From Gemmatimonadota bacterium (GTDB taxonomy: Bacteria > Gemmatimonadota > Gemmatimonadetes > Gemmatimonadales > Gemmatimonadaceae), in contig PMEM01000021.1 of assembly GCA_003155795.1 (NCBI GenBank), positions 136,180 to 189,657 of the forward strand: a stretch of 53,478 nucleotides of DNA, written 5' to 3'. Of this stretch, positions 24,970 to 33,603 are shown one piece after another; within the stretch, counting starts at the first letter, position 1, and every line of letters starts with the position of its first letter. Under the pieces are notes generated by a model, which saw only the letters and a program-made list of their open reading frames with translations, was not told the origin of the DNA and made no database searches. Made by a program: the position numbers and the translations under genes.

Positions 24970-27900
24970 TTACCGCTGTGCGACTGCGCCAGTACCATCG
25001 CAGCCGCTGTTCCGCTGCGACTGCGGTAGTGGGAGCGGCTTCAGCCCGGCGGATCTTAGCGTCGCATTGAGCTCTGGTATCGGTCCCGCCAGCAACCGGT
25101 TGAATTCCGAGAATGCTGTGCCCAGATCGCGGCAGCTGAGTTCGGTGGTGCTCAGATTATTCGCCGTCGGTGTGAGGTCACCAAAGTCGGCGTCTTCGAG
25201 TTGTCGAGTGAGGTCCCGGTTAGCGATACCAAAACTGCTATCGGCAAGTGTGGTGAGTTGCTTGTCGAGCGCGCGGAGGCTTCCAGGCAAGCCGGCCGTG
25301 CTACTTCCGTTCGCGATGTGGGTTGCGTTTTCAGCGATCACGGTGCGCATCGAATCGATCTGAATGAATGCGAGATAACTCGCGTTCATCCCCGCTGTCA
25401 TCCGTTGCTCGTTCTTCAATTGTGCGGCAAGTCCGCTCGCCGGGACATCGACGCGTGGGTCATTTACGAGTGTAAGTGGCTGCTTGTACGTGTGTCCGTC
25501 AACTGTCAGCGAGATTTCGTAGCGGCCCGGAATCGCCATTGGCCCTGGCGGCTGGACGCGTGGCGTATGCCCCTTCACGGCGTGCCAAGTGAGTGTGTAT
25601 TCCGTGTAGGTGAGCAGTCCACCGTAATACCCATATGGAAGCATCTTCGGATCTGGATAGCGGAGATCCCAGAGTACACGATGCAGTCCAGCTGTGGTTG
25701 GCAGTCCTTCTGGCGGGGCGAACCAGTACATCGGCACGTTTGGCATCAGCGCCGGAGGCGGTGCAACGTTGGTGTATTCGCGAACGAGATTCCCGTTGGA
25801 GTCGTGAATCGAGAGCGTAATCGCGCCAGTCGTTGCATTCGCAAGATTATAGTAGATGATCGCACCCTCGGGCGCATTCTCGCCGGCTGGTACTTCGGGC
25901 GGTCGGGGTGTGTCCTGATCGTTATCCCAGCGAACGCGATAGGTAAGCTCGGGCGGGTAAAGGTGCGCAGCAGGCGCTGCCGCTACGGCGGCGCGTGCGT
26001 GACGGAGCGGGGTGACATCATCCATTACCCAGAAGCCGCGGCCGTACGTCGAGATAGCGACATCGTTCTTGTGGATGACGATATCGCTGACAACAGTAGT
26101 GGGGAGGTTCAGCTGCAGCGACTGCCAGTGATCCCCCTTATCGAATGAGACCCACGCGCCGTTGACTGTTCCTGCGTAGAGCAAGTCTGGCGAAACGGGG
26201 TCTTCCCGCACGACGCGCACGAGCCCATCGTCGGGCAAACCGTCGACGATCTTTGTCCAGTGCTTTCCAAAGTCTGAAGTTCTGTAGATGTAAGGGTGCG
26301 AATCGCCTGCTGCATTCACTGCGGCGTATGCCACCGCGGCATTGGAGTGTGATGCATCTATTGCAGCTACCCCGCCGCGAACCGGCAGTCCGGGCGGTGT
26401 GACGTTGCTCCAGCTCTTGCCGCCATCACGCGTGAGCTGGATCAGCCCATTGTTTGTGCCGGCCCAGATCTGGCCGTTGCTCACACCGGATACCGATATG
26501 GTCTGAATGAATGCGTCGTAGCGCCGGAAAGTCAGCGACGATCGATCCGTCTTTGTCACCTCGCCGCCGGCCGTGAGGTCCGGACTGATGTGGCTCCACG
26601 TACGCGCGCCATCGGTCGAAGCCATAAGGTATTGCGCGGCCATGTACATCAGATGCGGATGCTGCGGGGAGAAAGCCAGCGGCGGGAGACCGCCAAACCG
26701 ATCCTTTGCCGTGGGCGTGTACAGCACGGCGACCTGACCGGTTGTTCGGTCGTACCGTCGGAGAACGTGATACCAGCCCTGCGTCCAGATCCACCGTGGA
26801 TTGACGGGATCCGTGACGATCGCGCCGCGCTCGAATCCGCCGACGGCATACCAATCATTCTCGCGAATGCGGCCGTAATCACTCTGGGTCAGTACGCACG
26901 CAGTGCCACTGTCCTGCTGCGATCCGCACACGCGATATGGGAAATCGCCGTCGATCGACACGTTGTAGAACTGTCCGTTGGGAAGATTGAACCACGGCGT
27001 CCATGTCTTGCCGGAATCCACGCTGATCGTCGGGCCCTGGTCCGCACCGATGATCATGCGTGCGGGGTTTTCGGGATCTATCCACATGTGACGCTCGTCG
27101 TCGCCGCCGGGACCTCCCTTGAACGACGCGAAAGTGTGTGCGCCATCAACTGAGCGATACACGGAAGTTCCCATGAGATACACGACATCCGGATTCTTTG
27201 GATCTACGTAGATGCTTCCGCCTGCGCTCCCAATCTCCTTGGTGCCGAGGCTCCATGTCGCGCCCCCGTCGTCGGAACGATATATCCCGCCCGCGTCTCG
27301 TCCGGCGCCTCGTGACTCGACGTAAACGCGCTGACCGTGAGTTCCCGAGGCGACGGCGATTTCGAAGCCGGATTGGCCGGGTGGAAGTCCGGTGCCGGGG
27401 AGAGCTGTCCAGGTCGCACCTTCGTCGCTCGACTTGAAAAGGCCGGATCCGAGTGAAGCGAGTCGGTCAATTTCGGCGCGCGTCACACCGTTGGTGCTGC
27501 GCTGGAACGATGCGTAGATGATCGACGGGTTCGTCGCATCGAATGTCATCGCTTTCACCCCGCTGTACGCATCGACGTACAGAACCTTGGTCCACGTGGT
27601 CCCTCCATCGCTAGTCCTGTAGACACCCCTGGCAGTGTTGGCGCGGCCACCCGACAGTGCAGCGCCGAATGAGCCCACGAGGACCAAGTCCGCATTCCTG
27701 GGGTCCACAATGATAGCGTCGATGTAGCGCGTGTCTTCGAGGCCGATATTTTTCCAGCTTTTTCCGGCGTCGGTCGATTTGTAGACGCCTTTTCCGGCCG
27801 TGAACGACCAGCCTGAAGCATCGCCTGTCCCGGCGTATACGACGCTGGGACTGGATGGTGCCACCGCAATCGCCCCGACCGAAGGAACGTGCATTTCATC

Positions 27901-28188
27901 GAACACAGGTTCCCATACCGTGCCAGCGCTGGAGGTCTTCCAGACGCCGCCTTCGGGGGTCGCCGCGTAATAGGTAGTCGGATCGCCGGGGACTCCTGCG
28001 ACCGCAGCGATGTAGCCCGATCGATACGGGCCGATTGAACGCCAGCGAAGTCCGGTCAGATAGTCTGGTGCGACGCTCTGTGCCGCCAGCGGCGTGAAGG
28101 CGCCGGCCATCAGCGCTCCAGCAACAATGAGAAGACGCGGCGTGCAAGTCGAACGGTGACGCCCGAAACAGCGCCCAAAGCCACTCAT
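24970..28188 (-). CDS. secreted VPS10/sortilin-type BNR-repeat protein (copy 2)
   Basis: A 1072-aa paralogue of the protein at 9433-12690. Signal peptide (residues about 20-38, ending PLAAQS). The first propeller starts LTGLRWRSIGPYRSGY, where copy 1 has FKWRNIGP. Repeats such as GGVWKTSSAG, KGVYKSTDAGKSW, YRTSDGGTTW and FKSSDEGATW mark the blades. The C-terminal part has a beta-sandwich stretch (EGAIIYYNLANA, RVLWDLRYPDP) and a helical tail (AAQLKNEQRMTAGMNASYLAF), which copy 1 shows less clearly. ATG 28188 is supported by GGAGG 6 nt upstream. It is the sole leftward gene between susD and the DUF885-like gene. Enzymatic activity is unproven. Confidence 0.88.
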   Translation of the reverse strand: MSGFGRCFGRHRSTCTPRLLIVAGALMAGAFTPLAAQSVAPDYLTGLRWRSIGPYRSGYIAAVAGVPGDPTTYYAATPEGGVWKTSSAGTVWEPVFDEMHVPSVGAIAVAPSSPSVVYAGTGDASGWSFTAGKGVYKSTDAGKSWKNIGLEDTRYIDAIIVDPRNADLVLVGSFGAALSGGRANTARGVYRTSDGGTTWTKVLYVDAYSGVKAMTFDATNPSIIYASFQRSTNGVTRAEIDRLASLGSGLFKSSDEGATWTALPGTGLPPGQSGFEIAVASGTHGQRVYVESRGAGRDAGGIYRSDDGGATWSLGTKEIGSAGGSIYVDPKNPDVVYLMGTSVYRSVDGAHTFASFKGGPGGDDERHMWIDPENPARMIIGADQGPTISVDSGKTWTPWFNLPNGQFYNVSIDGDFPYRVCGSQQDSGTACVLTQSDYGRIRENDWYAVGGFERGAIVTDPVNPRWIWTQGWYHVLRRYDRTTGQVAVLYTPTAKDRFGGLPPLAFSPQHPHLMYMAAQYLMASTDGARTWSHISPDLTAGGEVTKTDRSSLTFRRYDAFIQTISVSGVSNGQIWAGTNNGLIQLTRDGGKSWSNVTPPGLPVRGGVAAIDASHSNAAVAYAAVNAAGDSHPYIYRTSDFGKHWTKIVDGLPDDGLVRVVREDPVSPDLLYAGTVNGAWVSFDKGDHWQSLQLNLPTTVVSDIVIHKNDVAISTYGRGFWVMDDVTPLRHARAAVAAAPAAHLYPPELTYRVRWDNDQDTPRPPEVPAGENAPEGAIIYYNLANATTGAITLSIHDSNGNLVREYTNVAPPPALMPNVPMYWFAPPEGLPTTAGLHRVLWDLRYPDPKMLPYGYYGGLLTYTEYTLTWHAVKGHTPRVQPPGPMAIPGRYEISLTVDGHTYKQPLTLVNDPRVDVPASGLAAQLKNEQRMTAGMNASYLAFIQIDSMRTVIAENATHIANGSSTAGLPGSLRALDKQLTTLADSSFGIANRDLTRQLEDADFGDLTPTANNLSTTELSCRDLGTAFSEFNRLLAGPIPELNATLRSAGLKPLPLPQSQRNSGCDGTGAVAQR

Positions 28189-28326
28189 GAGAACCTCCGG
28201 GCGCAAAATGCGCCACGCGTATATGGTGTCCAGCATTCTGGTCGTCCGTGCGCCACCCGCCCCGTGGGGTCACCACGGGAGAAACTCGCCAGCGGGGCCT
28301 TCCGGCCGCGTGTATCAGGTCGTATT

Positions 28327-28355
28327 GTATACAGTATACGAAGATATGGTAAGAT
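28327..28355 (+). promoter_or_regulatory. GTATAC-type operator overlapping a candidate promoter
   Basis: GTATACAGTATAC (28327-28339) is a perfect repeat of the self-complementary GTATAC with a one-base centre. TTGTAT (28325-28330) could be a -35 and TAAGAT (28350-28355) a -10, with 19-bp spacing, so a bound protein would block RNA polymerase. The TGTATACA-type core resembles sites of GntR-family repressors. It lies about 85 bp before the DUF885-like gene, in the divergent region shared with VPS10 copy 2. Confidence 0.5.
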
Positions 28356-28422
28356 GCCGCGACGCGAATTGCCGCGGCCGCGATGTTGGATCGGCCCCCC
28401 ATGACTTGAGGAGCAACCCGCC

Positions 28423-30108
28423 ATGGAACGCGCTCGTGCCACAGCCAGACTCCTTTTCGCCGGATTGATCGCCATCGGGTTGGGTTGCTCAACGTCGAGT
28501 GATTCGCGTAATGTCGCGCCCGGAGCGCGCAGTGGACGGTACGCCGATCTGGTATCGCTATTCAACGACTGGCGCCTGTTCGAGCAGCCCAGGATGGTGG
28601 ATGGCGTGCCGGACTACTCGGTTGCCGCGATGGCGATGCAGCATGCACGGCTGGCTGATTACCGAAATCGCCTTACTGCTCTGGATACCACTGGCTGGAC
28701 GACGCCGCAACAGGTGGATTACAACATCGTCCGCGCGGAGATGAACGGGCTCGACTTCAATCACCGCGTGCTCAAGCCTTGGGCGCGGAATCCCGCATTC
28801 TACGTCTCGTTCTATCCGAGCCGCAGCGATCAGCCAGCGCGCGAGGGGACGGTTCCCGCTGGCGCGATCGAGTTGTGGGAGTGGAGCTTTCCTCTTACAC
28901 CGGACAGGGCGAACGAACTCGCCGCAAGGCTACGCACGATTCCTGGTTTCCTGACGCAAGCGCGTCGCAACCTCACAGGGAACGCCGGAGACCTCTGGAA
29001 TTACGGGATTGGAAGCGTCGCCGATCAAAGCGCAGCACTCGCGGCGCTTTCGGCCCGGGTGGCGGCGACGAATCCGAACGTCGATTCCGCAGCGCAGCAG
29101 GCGCGTATCGCGACTGATCAGTTTCGGCAATGGTTGGAGCAGCAGGCTCCGTCGCGCACCGGCCCGTCGGGAATTGGTGTAGAGAATTACAACTGGTATT
29201 TGCGCAATGTGCAATTGGTACCCTACACGTGGGCGAATGAGGAAGTGCTGATGCGTCGCGAACTGGATCGTTCGCGCGCGGCACTCAAGCTCGAGGAAGA
29301 TCGAAACCGCAATCTGCCGCAACAGGTTCCGATCGCGGACGCCAACGACTACACCAAGCGGTTCAACAACGCAGTAACGGAATACATGGCCTTCCTGCGC
29401 GACCATAAAGTGCTCACCGTGCGCGACTACATGGATCCCGCACTTCGTGCCCGGATGGGCAGTTTCAGCCCGCCAACGAAGCCGCGCGAATTCTTTGACG
29501 AAGTCAGCTATCGGGATCCAATCATAATGCTGACGCATGATTATCACTGGTTCGATCTTGCGCGAATGGACGCTGAGCCGCATCCAGACCCTATCCGCAC
29601 CCACGCCCTTCTCTACAACACGTTCGTAACGCGAACGGAGGGGTTCGCGACAGCGATGGAGGAGATGATGATGCACGAGGGTTTCATCGACTCGCATCCA
29701 CGATCCAGAGAGCTCATCTTCATCCTGATTGCGGAGCGAGCCGCGCGAGCATTGGGCGATCTGCATCTTCAGAGCAACGACTTCACGATGCAGCAGGCGA
29801 AGCAGTTCGCGTCTGACTGGACGCCGCGCGGATGGTTGCGTGTGGATGGTGGGACCGTGAGCGGCGAACAGCATCTCTATTTGCAGCAACCAGCGTATGG
29901 GACCAGCTACATCATAGGGAAGATCCAGTTTGATGAGCTGCTGAACGAGCGCGCGCGCCAACTTGGGGATTCATACAGTACGCTCGCATTCATGGATCAC
30001 TTCAACTCCGTCGGACTGATACCGATGTCACTGATTCGCTGGGAAATGACGGGCAACCCGGATCAGATTATCGCCATGACGCGGACCGACTCGTCACGTG
30101 TCCATTAA
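28423..30108 (+). CDS. DUF885-like lipoprotein lacking the HExxH metal motif
   Basis: A 561-aa exported protein with a lipobox (IGLGC, Cys22). The C-terminal half matches the DUF885 pattern: TEGFATAMEEMMMHEGF corresponds to the usual EGWALYAE segment, then ERAARALGDLHLQS, and QPAYGTSYIIGKIQFDELL matches the PGQALxYKIG segment. The normally preceding HEAxPGHH zinc site is absent; the corresponding stretch reads AEPHPDPIRTHALLYN. It is thus probably non-catalytic, or uses other ligands. A strong GAGGAG ribosome site precedes ATG 28423. First gene of a probable four-gene operon with a peptidase 21 bp downstream. Confidence 0.72.
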   Translation: MERARATARLLFAGLIAIGLGCSTSSDSRNVAPGARSGRYADLVSLFNDWRLFEQPRMVDGVPDYSVAAMAMQHARLADYRNRLTALDTTGWTTPQQVDYNIVRAEMNGLDFNHRVLKPWARNPAFYVSFYPSRSDQPAREGTVPAGAIELWEWSFPLTPDRANELAARLRTIPGFLTQARRNLTGNAGDLWNYGIGSVADQSAALAALSARVAATNPNVDSAAQQARIATDQFRQWLEQQAPSRTGPSGIGVENYNWYLRNVQLVPYTWANEEVLMRRELDRSRAALKLEEDRNRNLPQQVPIADANDYTKRFNNAVTEYMAFLRDHKVLTVRDYMDPALRARMGSFSPPTKPREFFDEVSYRDPIIMLTHDYHWFDLARMDAEPHPDPIRTHALLYNTFVTRTEGFATAMEEMMMHEGFIDSHPRSRELIFILIAERAARALGDLHLQSNDFTMQQAKQFASDWTPRGWLRVDGGTVSGEQHLYLQQPAYGTSYIIGKIQFDELLNERARQLGDSYSTLAFMDHFNSVGLIPMSLIRWEMTGNPDQIIAMTRTDSSRVH

Positions 30109-30129
30109 CGCTACACCAAAGAGGATAGC

Positions 30130-31602
30130 ATGGTCGCAGCAGGGCGAATAAGGACACTCAGATCACAGTTGCGGTGGGCTGCCGCTGCTACCGTCGTCAT
30201 AACGCTGGGCGTGTCGTCGTTGGCGACCGCGCAACCAGTGATTGGTCGCGTTTTTACCGCGGCGGAATTCTCGTCGCGCCGGGCGGCGGTCATGAAATCG
30301 ATCGGGGATGGCGCGGCGATCATTCAGGGCACGACTGAACGTCCAGGTGAGCAGCCGCTTCGCCAGAGCAACGATTTCTACTACCTCACCGGCGTCATCG
30401 AACCACGCGCAATTCTCGTGATCGATGGAAAAAGCAGAAAATCGACGTTATTTCTGAGCCCGACGACCGAACGGCGCGAGAAGTCTATGTTTGGTCCATC
30501 GCTCACGCCGGGCGATTCGGCGGAGAAGGATACCGGCATCGAGTCGGTGGTTCCTCGTGCTGACTTCGGCGCGGTCCTGTCTACCATCGGCAAGGACGGC
30601 CGAACGATTTTCACTCCGTTCAGGGCAGAAGTGCTCGGGAGCGCGTCACCCAGCGATCCAGTCGCACTTGCTCGCGCGACAAGGAATGACCCCTGGGATG
30701 GTCGCGAATCGAGAGAGGAGGCGTTTCAGGCAAAGATGAAAGCGGTGGCACCGAACAGCGAGATCAAGCCACTCGAGCCGATCACGGACTCGATGCGCGC
30801 AATCAAGAGTCCGCGCGAGATCGAGGTAATTCACCAGGCAACCCGGATCGCGGGTCTCGGAATCATGGAGGCGATGCGCGATGCGCGGCCTGGTATGCAG
30901 GAGTACGAGCTCCAGGCGGACGCGGAGTACACGTTCAAGAAATATGGTTCTTACGGAGCCGCATATTTCGCGTTGATAGCGACGGGTAAGAACACCTATT
31001 ATACGCATTACCACAAAGACACCGCGGTGCTCCAGGACGGTGACCTCATTCAGTTCGACTACGCGCCAGATTACGACTACTACACGTCCGATGTAACGCG
31101 CATCTTTCCCGCCAATGCCAAGTTCACTCCACGTCAGCGTGAGATGTATACCATTTACCTCCGGTTGTACCAGGCGGTAATGACGTCGATCAAACCGTAC
31201 GTGACTCCCGCAGACATCGCGAAGGATGCAGTGGTGAAGATGGAGGCAATCGTGGCCAATTACAAATTCTCTGATGAGAAGATCAGGACTGCAGCCAACT
31301 CCTTCATCGATAACTACCGCGGCAAGACCGTCCGGAGCCTGGGCCACACCGTCGGCATGTCGGTTCACGATGTACCGTATGCGGCGGCCACACTCCAACC
31401 CGGCGAGATATTCACGATTGAGCCGGAGATGCGTGTCGAGGATGAGCACATCGGTTTCAGGCTTGAGGACATGCTCCTGATCACGAAAACCGGGTATATC
31501 AATATGTCGGCCTTCGTTCCGGTTGAGATTGCTGATATCGAGAAGCTCATGGCGCAGCCGGGGCTGAGCAATGCGGCGCTCAAGATGTCGGTTGCCAAAT
31601 AG
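30130..31602 (+). CDS. exported M24 family aminopeptidase P / Xaa-Pro peptidase
   Basis: A 490-aa exported metallopeptidase that cleaves the bond before or after proline, releasing N-terminal residues. Signal peptide about 1-35 (SSLATAQ). The N-terminal creatinase-like domain is about 40-200 (QPLRQSNDFYYLTGV). The catalytic pita-bread domain has all five metal ligands: Asp310 (FDYAPDYDYY), Asp321 (SDVTRIFP), His406 (GHTVGMSVHD), Glu431 (FTIEPEM) and Glu446 (FRLEDM). AGAGGA precedes the ATG. It sits between the DUF885-like gene (21-bp gap) and the GH127-like gene (36-bp gap). Proline peptidases elsewhere are mostly cytosolic, so export is notable. Confidence 0.95.
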   Translation: MVAAGRIRTLRSQLRWAAAATVVITLGVSSLATAQPVIGRVFTAAEFSSRRAAVMKSIGDGAAIIQGTTERPGEQPLRQSNDFYYLTGVIEPRAILVIDGKSRKSTLFLSPTTERREKSMFGPSLTPGDSAEKDTGIESVVPRADFGAVLSTIGKDGRTIFTPFRAEVLGSASPSDPVALARATRNDPWDGRESREEAFQAKMKAVAPNSEIKPLEPITDSMRAIKSPREIEVIHQATRIAGLGIMEAMRDARPGMQEYELQADAEYTFKKYGSYGAAYFALIATGKNTYYTHYHKDTAVLQDGDLIQFDYAPDYDYYTSDVTRIFPANAKFTPRQREMYTIYLRLYQAVMTSIKPYVTPADIAKDAVVKMEAIVANYKFSDEKIRTAANSFIDNYRGKTVRSLGHTVGMSVHDVPYAAATLQPGEIFTIEPEMRVEDEHIGFRLEDMLLITKTGYINMSAFVPVEIADIEKLMAQPGLSNAALKMSVAK

Positions 31603-31638
31603 CCACGCAGGGTTCGCATCCTTGGAGGAAACTGGGTG

Positions 31639-33555
31639 ATGAAGAGACTTTCCAGGCGGGAGTTCATGATTGCGACGGGCGTAGCCGGCGCTGCGGCCAT
31701 GCTACCGCGCCAACTATTGGCGATGCACAGCGATCTGGTGCGCAGGATTGGTATTGCCGATCTGCCAGGTGTTGCCAGGCCGTTCGACATTGCGAATGTG
31801 CGCTTGCTGGCGGGTCAATTCCTGGATGCCACAGAAGTGAACCGGCGGTATCTGCTCGGGCTGGAAGCTGACCGCCTGTTGCACATGTTTCGAATCACAG
31901 CCGGTCTGCCATCAAGTGCCGCGCCGCTCGGCGGTTGGGAAGCTCCCGACAACGAGTTGCGCGGCCATTTTGTTGGACATTATCTCTCTGCGTGCGCGCT
32001 GATGGGAGCGAGCCGGGGAGACGCGGAGACAAGAAACCGGGGCATTGCAATCGTCGGCGAACTCGCAAAGTGTCAGAAGGCACTTGGGAGTGGGTACCTG
32101 AGTGCCTTCCCGGAAGAAGTGTTTGATCGACTTCGCGCGGGGAAGCCAGCGTGGGCGCCGTTCTACACTGTGCACAAGATCATGGCTGGACTGCTCGACA
32201 CGTACGAGTTGAGTGGCGATCAGCAGTCGTTGGATGTTCTCAAGGGAATGGCGCGATGGACGTCGGGGTGGACTGGGCCGCTCGGTGATGAGCAGATGGC
32301 GCGAATTCTCGAGCGGGAATACGGCGGCATGAACGAGATGCTGTATAATCTTGCCGCCGCTACAGGCGAGAGCTCGTACATGGATCTTGCACACCGGTTC
32401 GATCACGAGCGCATATTCGAGCCGCTTTCCCTTGGCCGCGATTCGCTCAAGGGATTGCATGTAAACACGACAATTCCCAAGGTCATCGGAGCAGCTCGTC
32501 GTTATGAACTGACCGGTGAGCCGCGGTATCACGAGGTTGCGAACTACTTCTGGACCGAGGTGACCGGTCGGCGGTCGTACTGCACCGGCGGGACGAGCAA
32601 CGGGGAGAACTGGAACGCAGAGCCGGGCATCATCTCGACCGAGCTGGGGCCAGAAACGGAAGAGTGCTGCCCTACGTACAACATGCTGAAGCTGACTCGA
32701 CACGTATTTCAATGGACGGCGGATCCGCGTGCGGCCGACTATTACGAGCGTGCACTGTTCAACGGGATTCTCGGAACACAGCATCCAGCTGATGGGGACA
32801 AGTTGTACTACGTGCCCCTGGCGTCGGGCTACTGGAAATTGTTCGGTACACCATTGCACGATTTCTGGTGCTGTACTGGAACCGGCGCAGAATCATTCTC
32901 GAAGCTTGGTGACAGCATCTACTTCCACGACGACAATGGTGTGTTCGTGAACCTGTTTATTGCGTCGAAGGTGAACTGGGCCGAGAAAGGAGTGCGGATC
33001 ACTCAACAGACGCGATTTCCGGAAGAGGATACGACATCGTTGACGGTCGACTGCGATCGGCCGGCCCGGATGGCGTTGCGGATCAGGATTCCGTACTGGG
33101 CAACGCGCGGCGGTACCGCATCGTTGAATGGAAAGCGGCTGGAAGCCTTTGCCGCGCCAAGCAGCTATCTCGTCATCGATCGGACGTGGCAGACGGGTGA
33201 TACCGTGCGGATATCGCTGCCGATGCAGTTACGCGTTGAACCAACACCCGATGATGCGTCGGTGCAGGCTATCATGTACGGGCCTATCGTCCTCGCAGGC
33301 CGGCTGGGTACGGAGGGGCTGACTGCGGCAACGCTGCGAGCGCCGCCTACCCAACCGCGGATGGTGCCGGAATTTCCTCCGAATTCAGCAATCGCGGCGC
33401 CAACACTCAGCACTCGCGGAATCGCTGGTGACGCATGGGCATCGCGCACTGGCCCACTCGAGTTTCGCACGAAGGGACAGCAGCAGGACGTCGTACTTGT
33501 CCCGTTCAACAAGATCATGGACGAGCGGTACGCTGTTTACTGGAAGACCATATAG
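31639..33555 (+). CDS. Tat-exported GH127-like (DUF1680) glycosidase
   Basis: A 638-aa protein with a twin-arginine signal LSRREFMIATG. The body matches DUF1680/GH127, the beta-L-arabinofuranosidase family: an (alpha/alpha)6 barrel (GHYLSACALMGAS, APFYTVHKIMAGLLD) and a C-terminal beta-sandwich. The cysteine-zinc active site of this family (Glu-x-Cys plus a Cys-Cys pair) is recognisable: Glu341/Glu342-Cys343-Cys344 in TEECCPTYN and Cys411-Cys412 in FWCCTGTG, the latter corresponding to the nucleophile pair. ATG 31639 is used; GTG 31636 is one codon earlier and is equally served by the GGAGG site. It would act outside the cytoplasm on arabinose-containing glycans or glycoproteins (inference). 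Confidence 0.9.
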   Translation: MKRLSRREFMIATGVAGAAAMLPRQLLAMHSDLVRRIGIADLPGVARPFDIANVRLLAGQFLDATEVNRRYLLGLEADRLLHMFRITAGLPSSAAPLGGWEAPDNELRGHFVGHYLSACALMGASRGDAETRNRGIAIVGELAKCQKALGSGYLSAFPEEVFDRLRAGKPAWAPFYTVHKIMAGLLDTYELSGDQQSLDVLKGMARWTSGWTGPLGDEQMARILEREYGGMNEMLYNLAAATGESSYMDLAHRFDHERIFEPLSLGRDSLKGLHVNTTIPKVIGAARRYELTGEPRYHEVANYFWTEVTGRRSYCTGGTSNGENWNAEPGIISTELGPETEECCPTYNMLKLTRHVFQWTADPRAADYYERALFNGILGTQHPADGDKLYYVPLASGYWKLFGTPLHDFWCCTGTGAESFSKLGDSIYFHDDNGVFVNLFIASKVNWAEKGVRITQQTRFPEEDTTSLTVDCDRPARMALRIRIPYWATRGGTASLNGKRLEAFAAPSSYLVIDRTWQTGDTVRISLPMQLRVEPTPDDASVQAIMYGPIVLAGRLGTEGLTAATLRAPPTQPRMVPEFPPNSAIAAPTLSTRGIAGDAWASRTGPLEFRTKGQQQDVVLVPFNKIMDERYAVYWKTI

Positions 33556-33603
33556 TATCGCACCGCGCATCACACACGCACCATCACATTCTCAGGACAG
33601 GCC

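Noticed and set aside
28930-29961. Minus-strand open frame of 343 codons opposite the DUF885-like gene
   Set aside because: Antisense shadow; composition rich in Arg and His, no domain pattern.
31912-32859. Minus-strand open frame opposite the GH127-like gene
   Set aside because: Antisense shadow of a certain gene.
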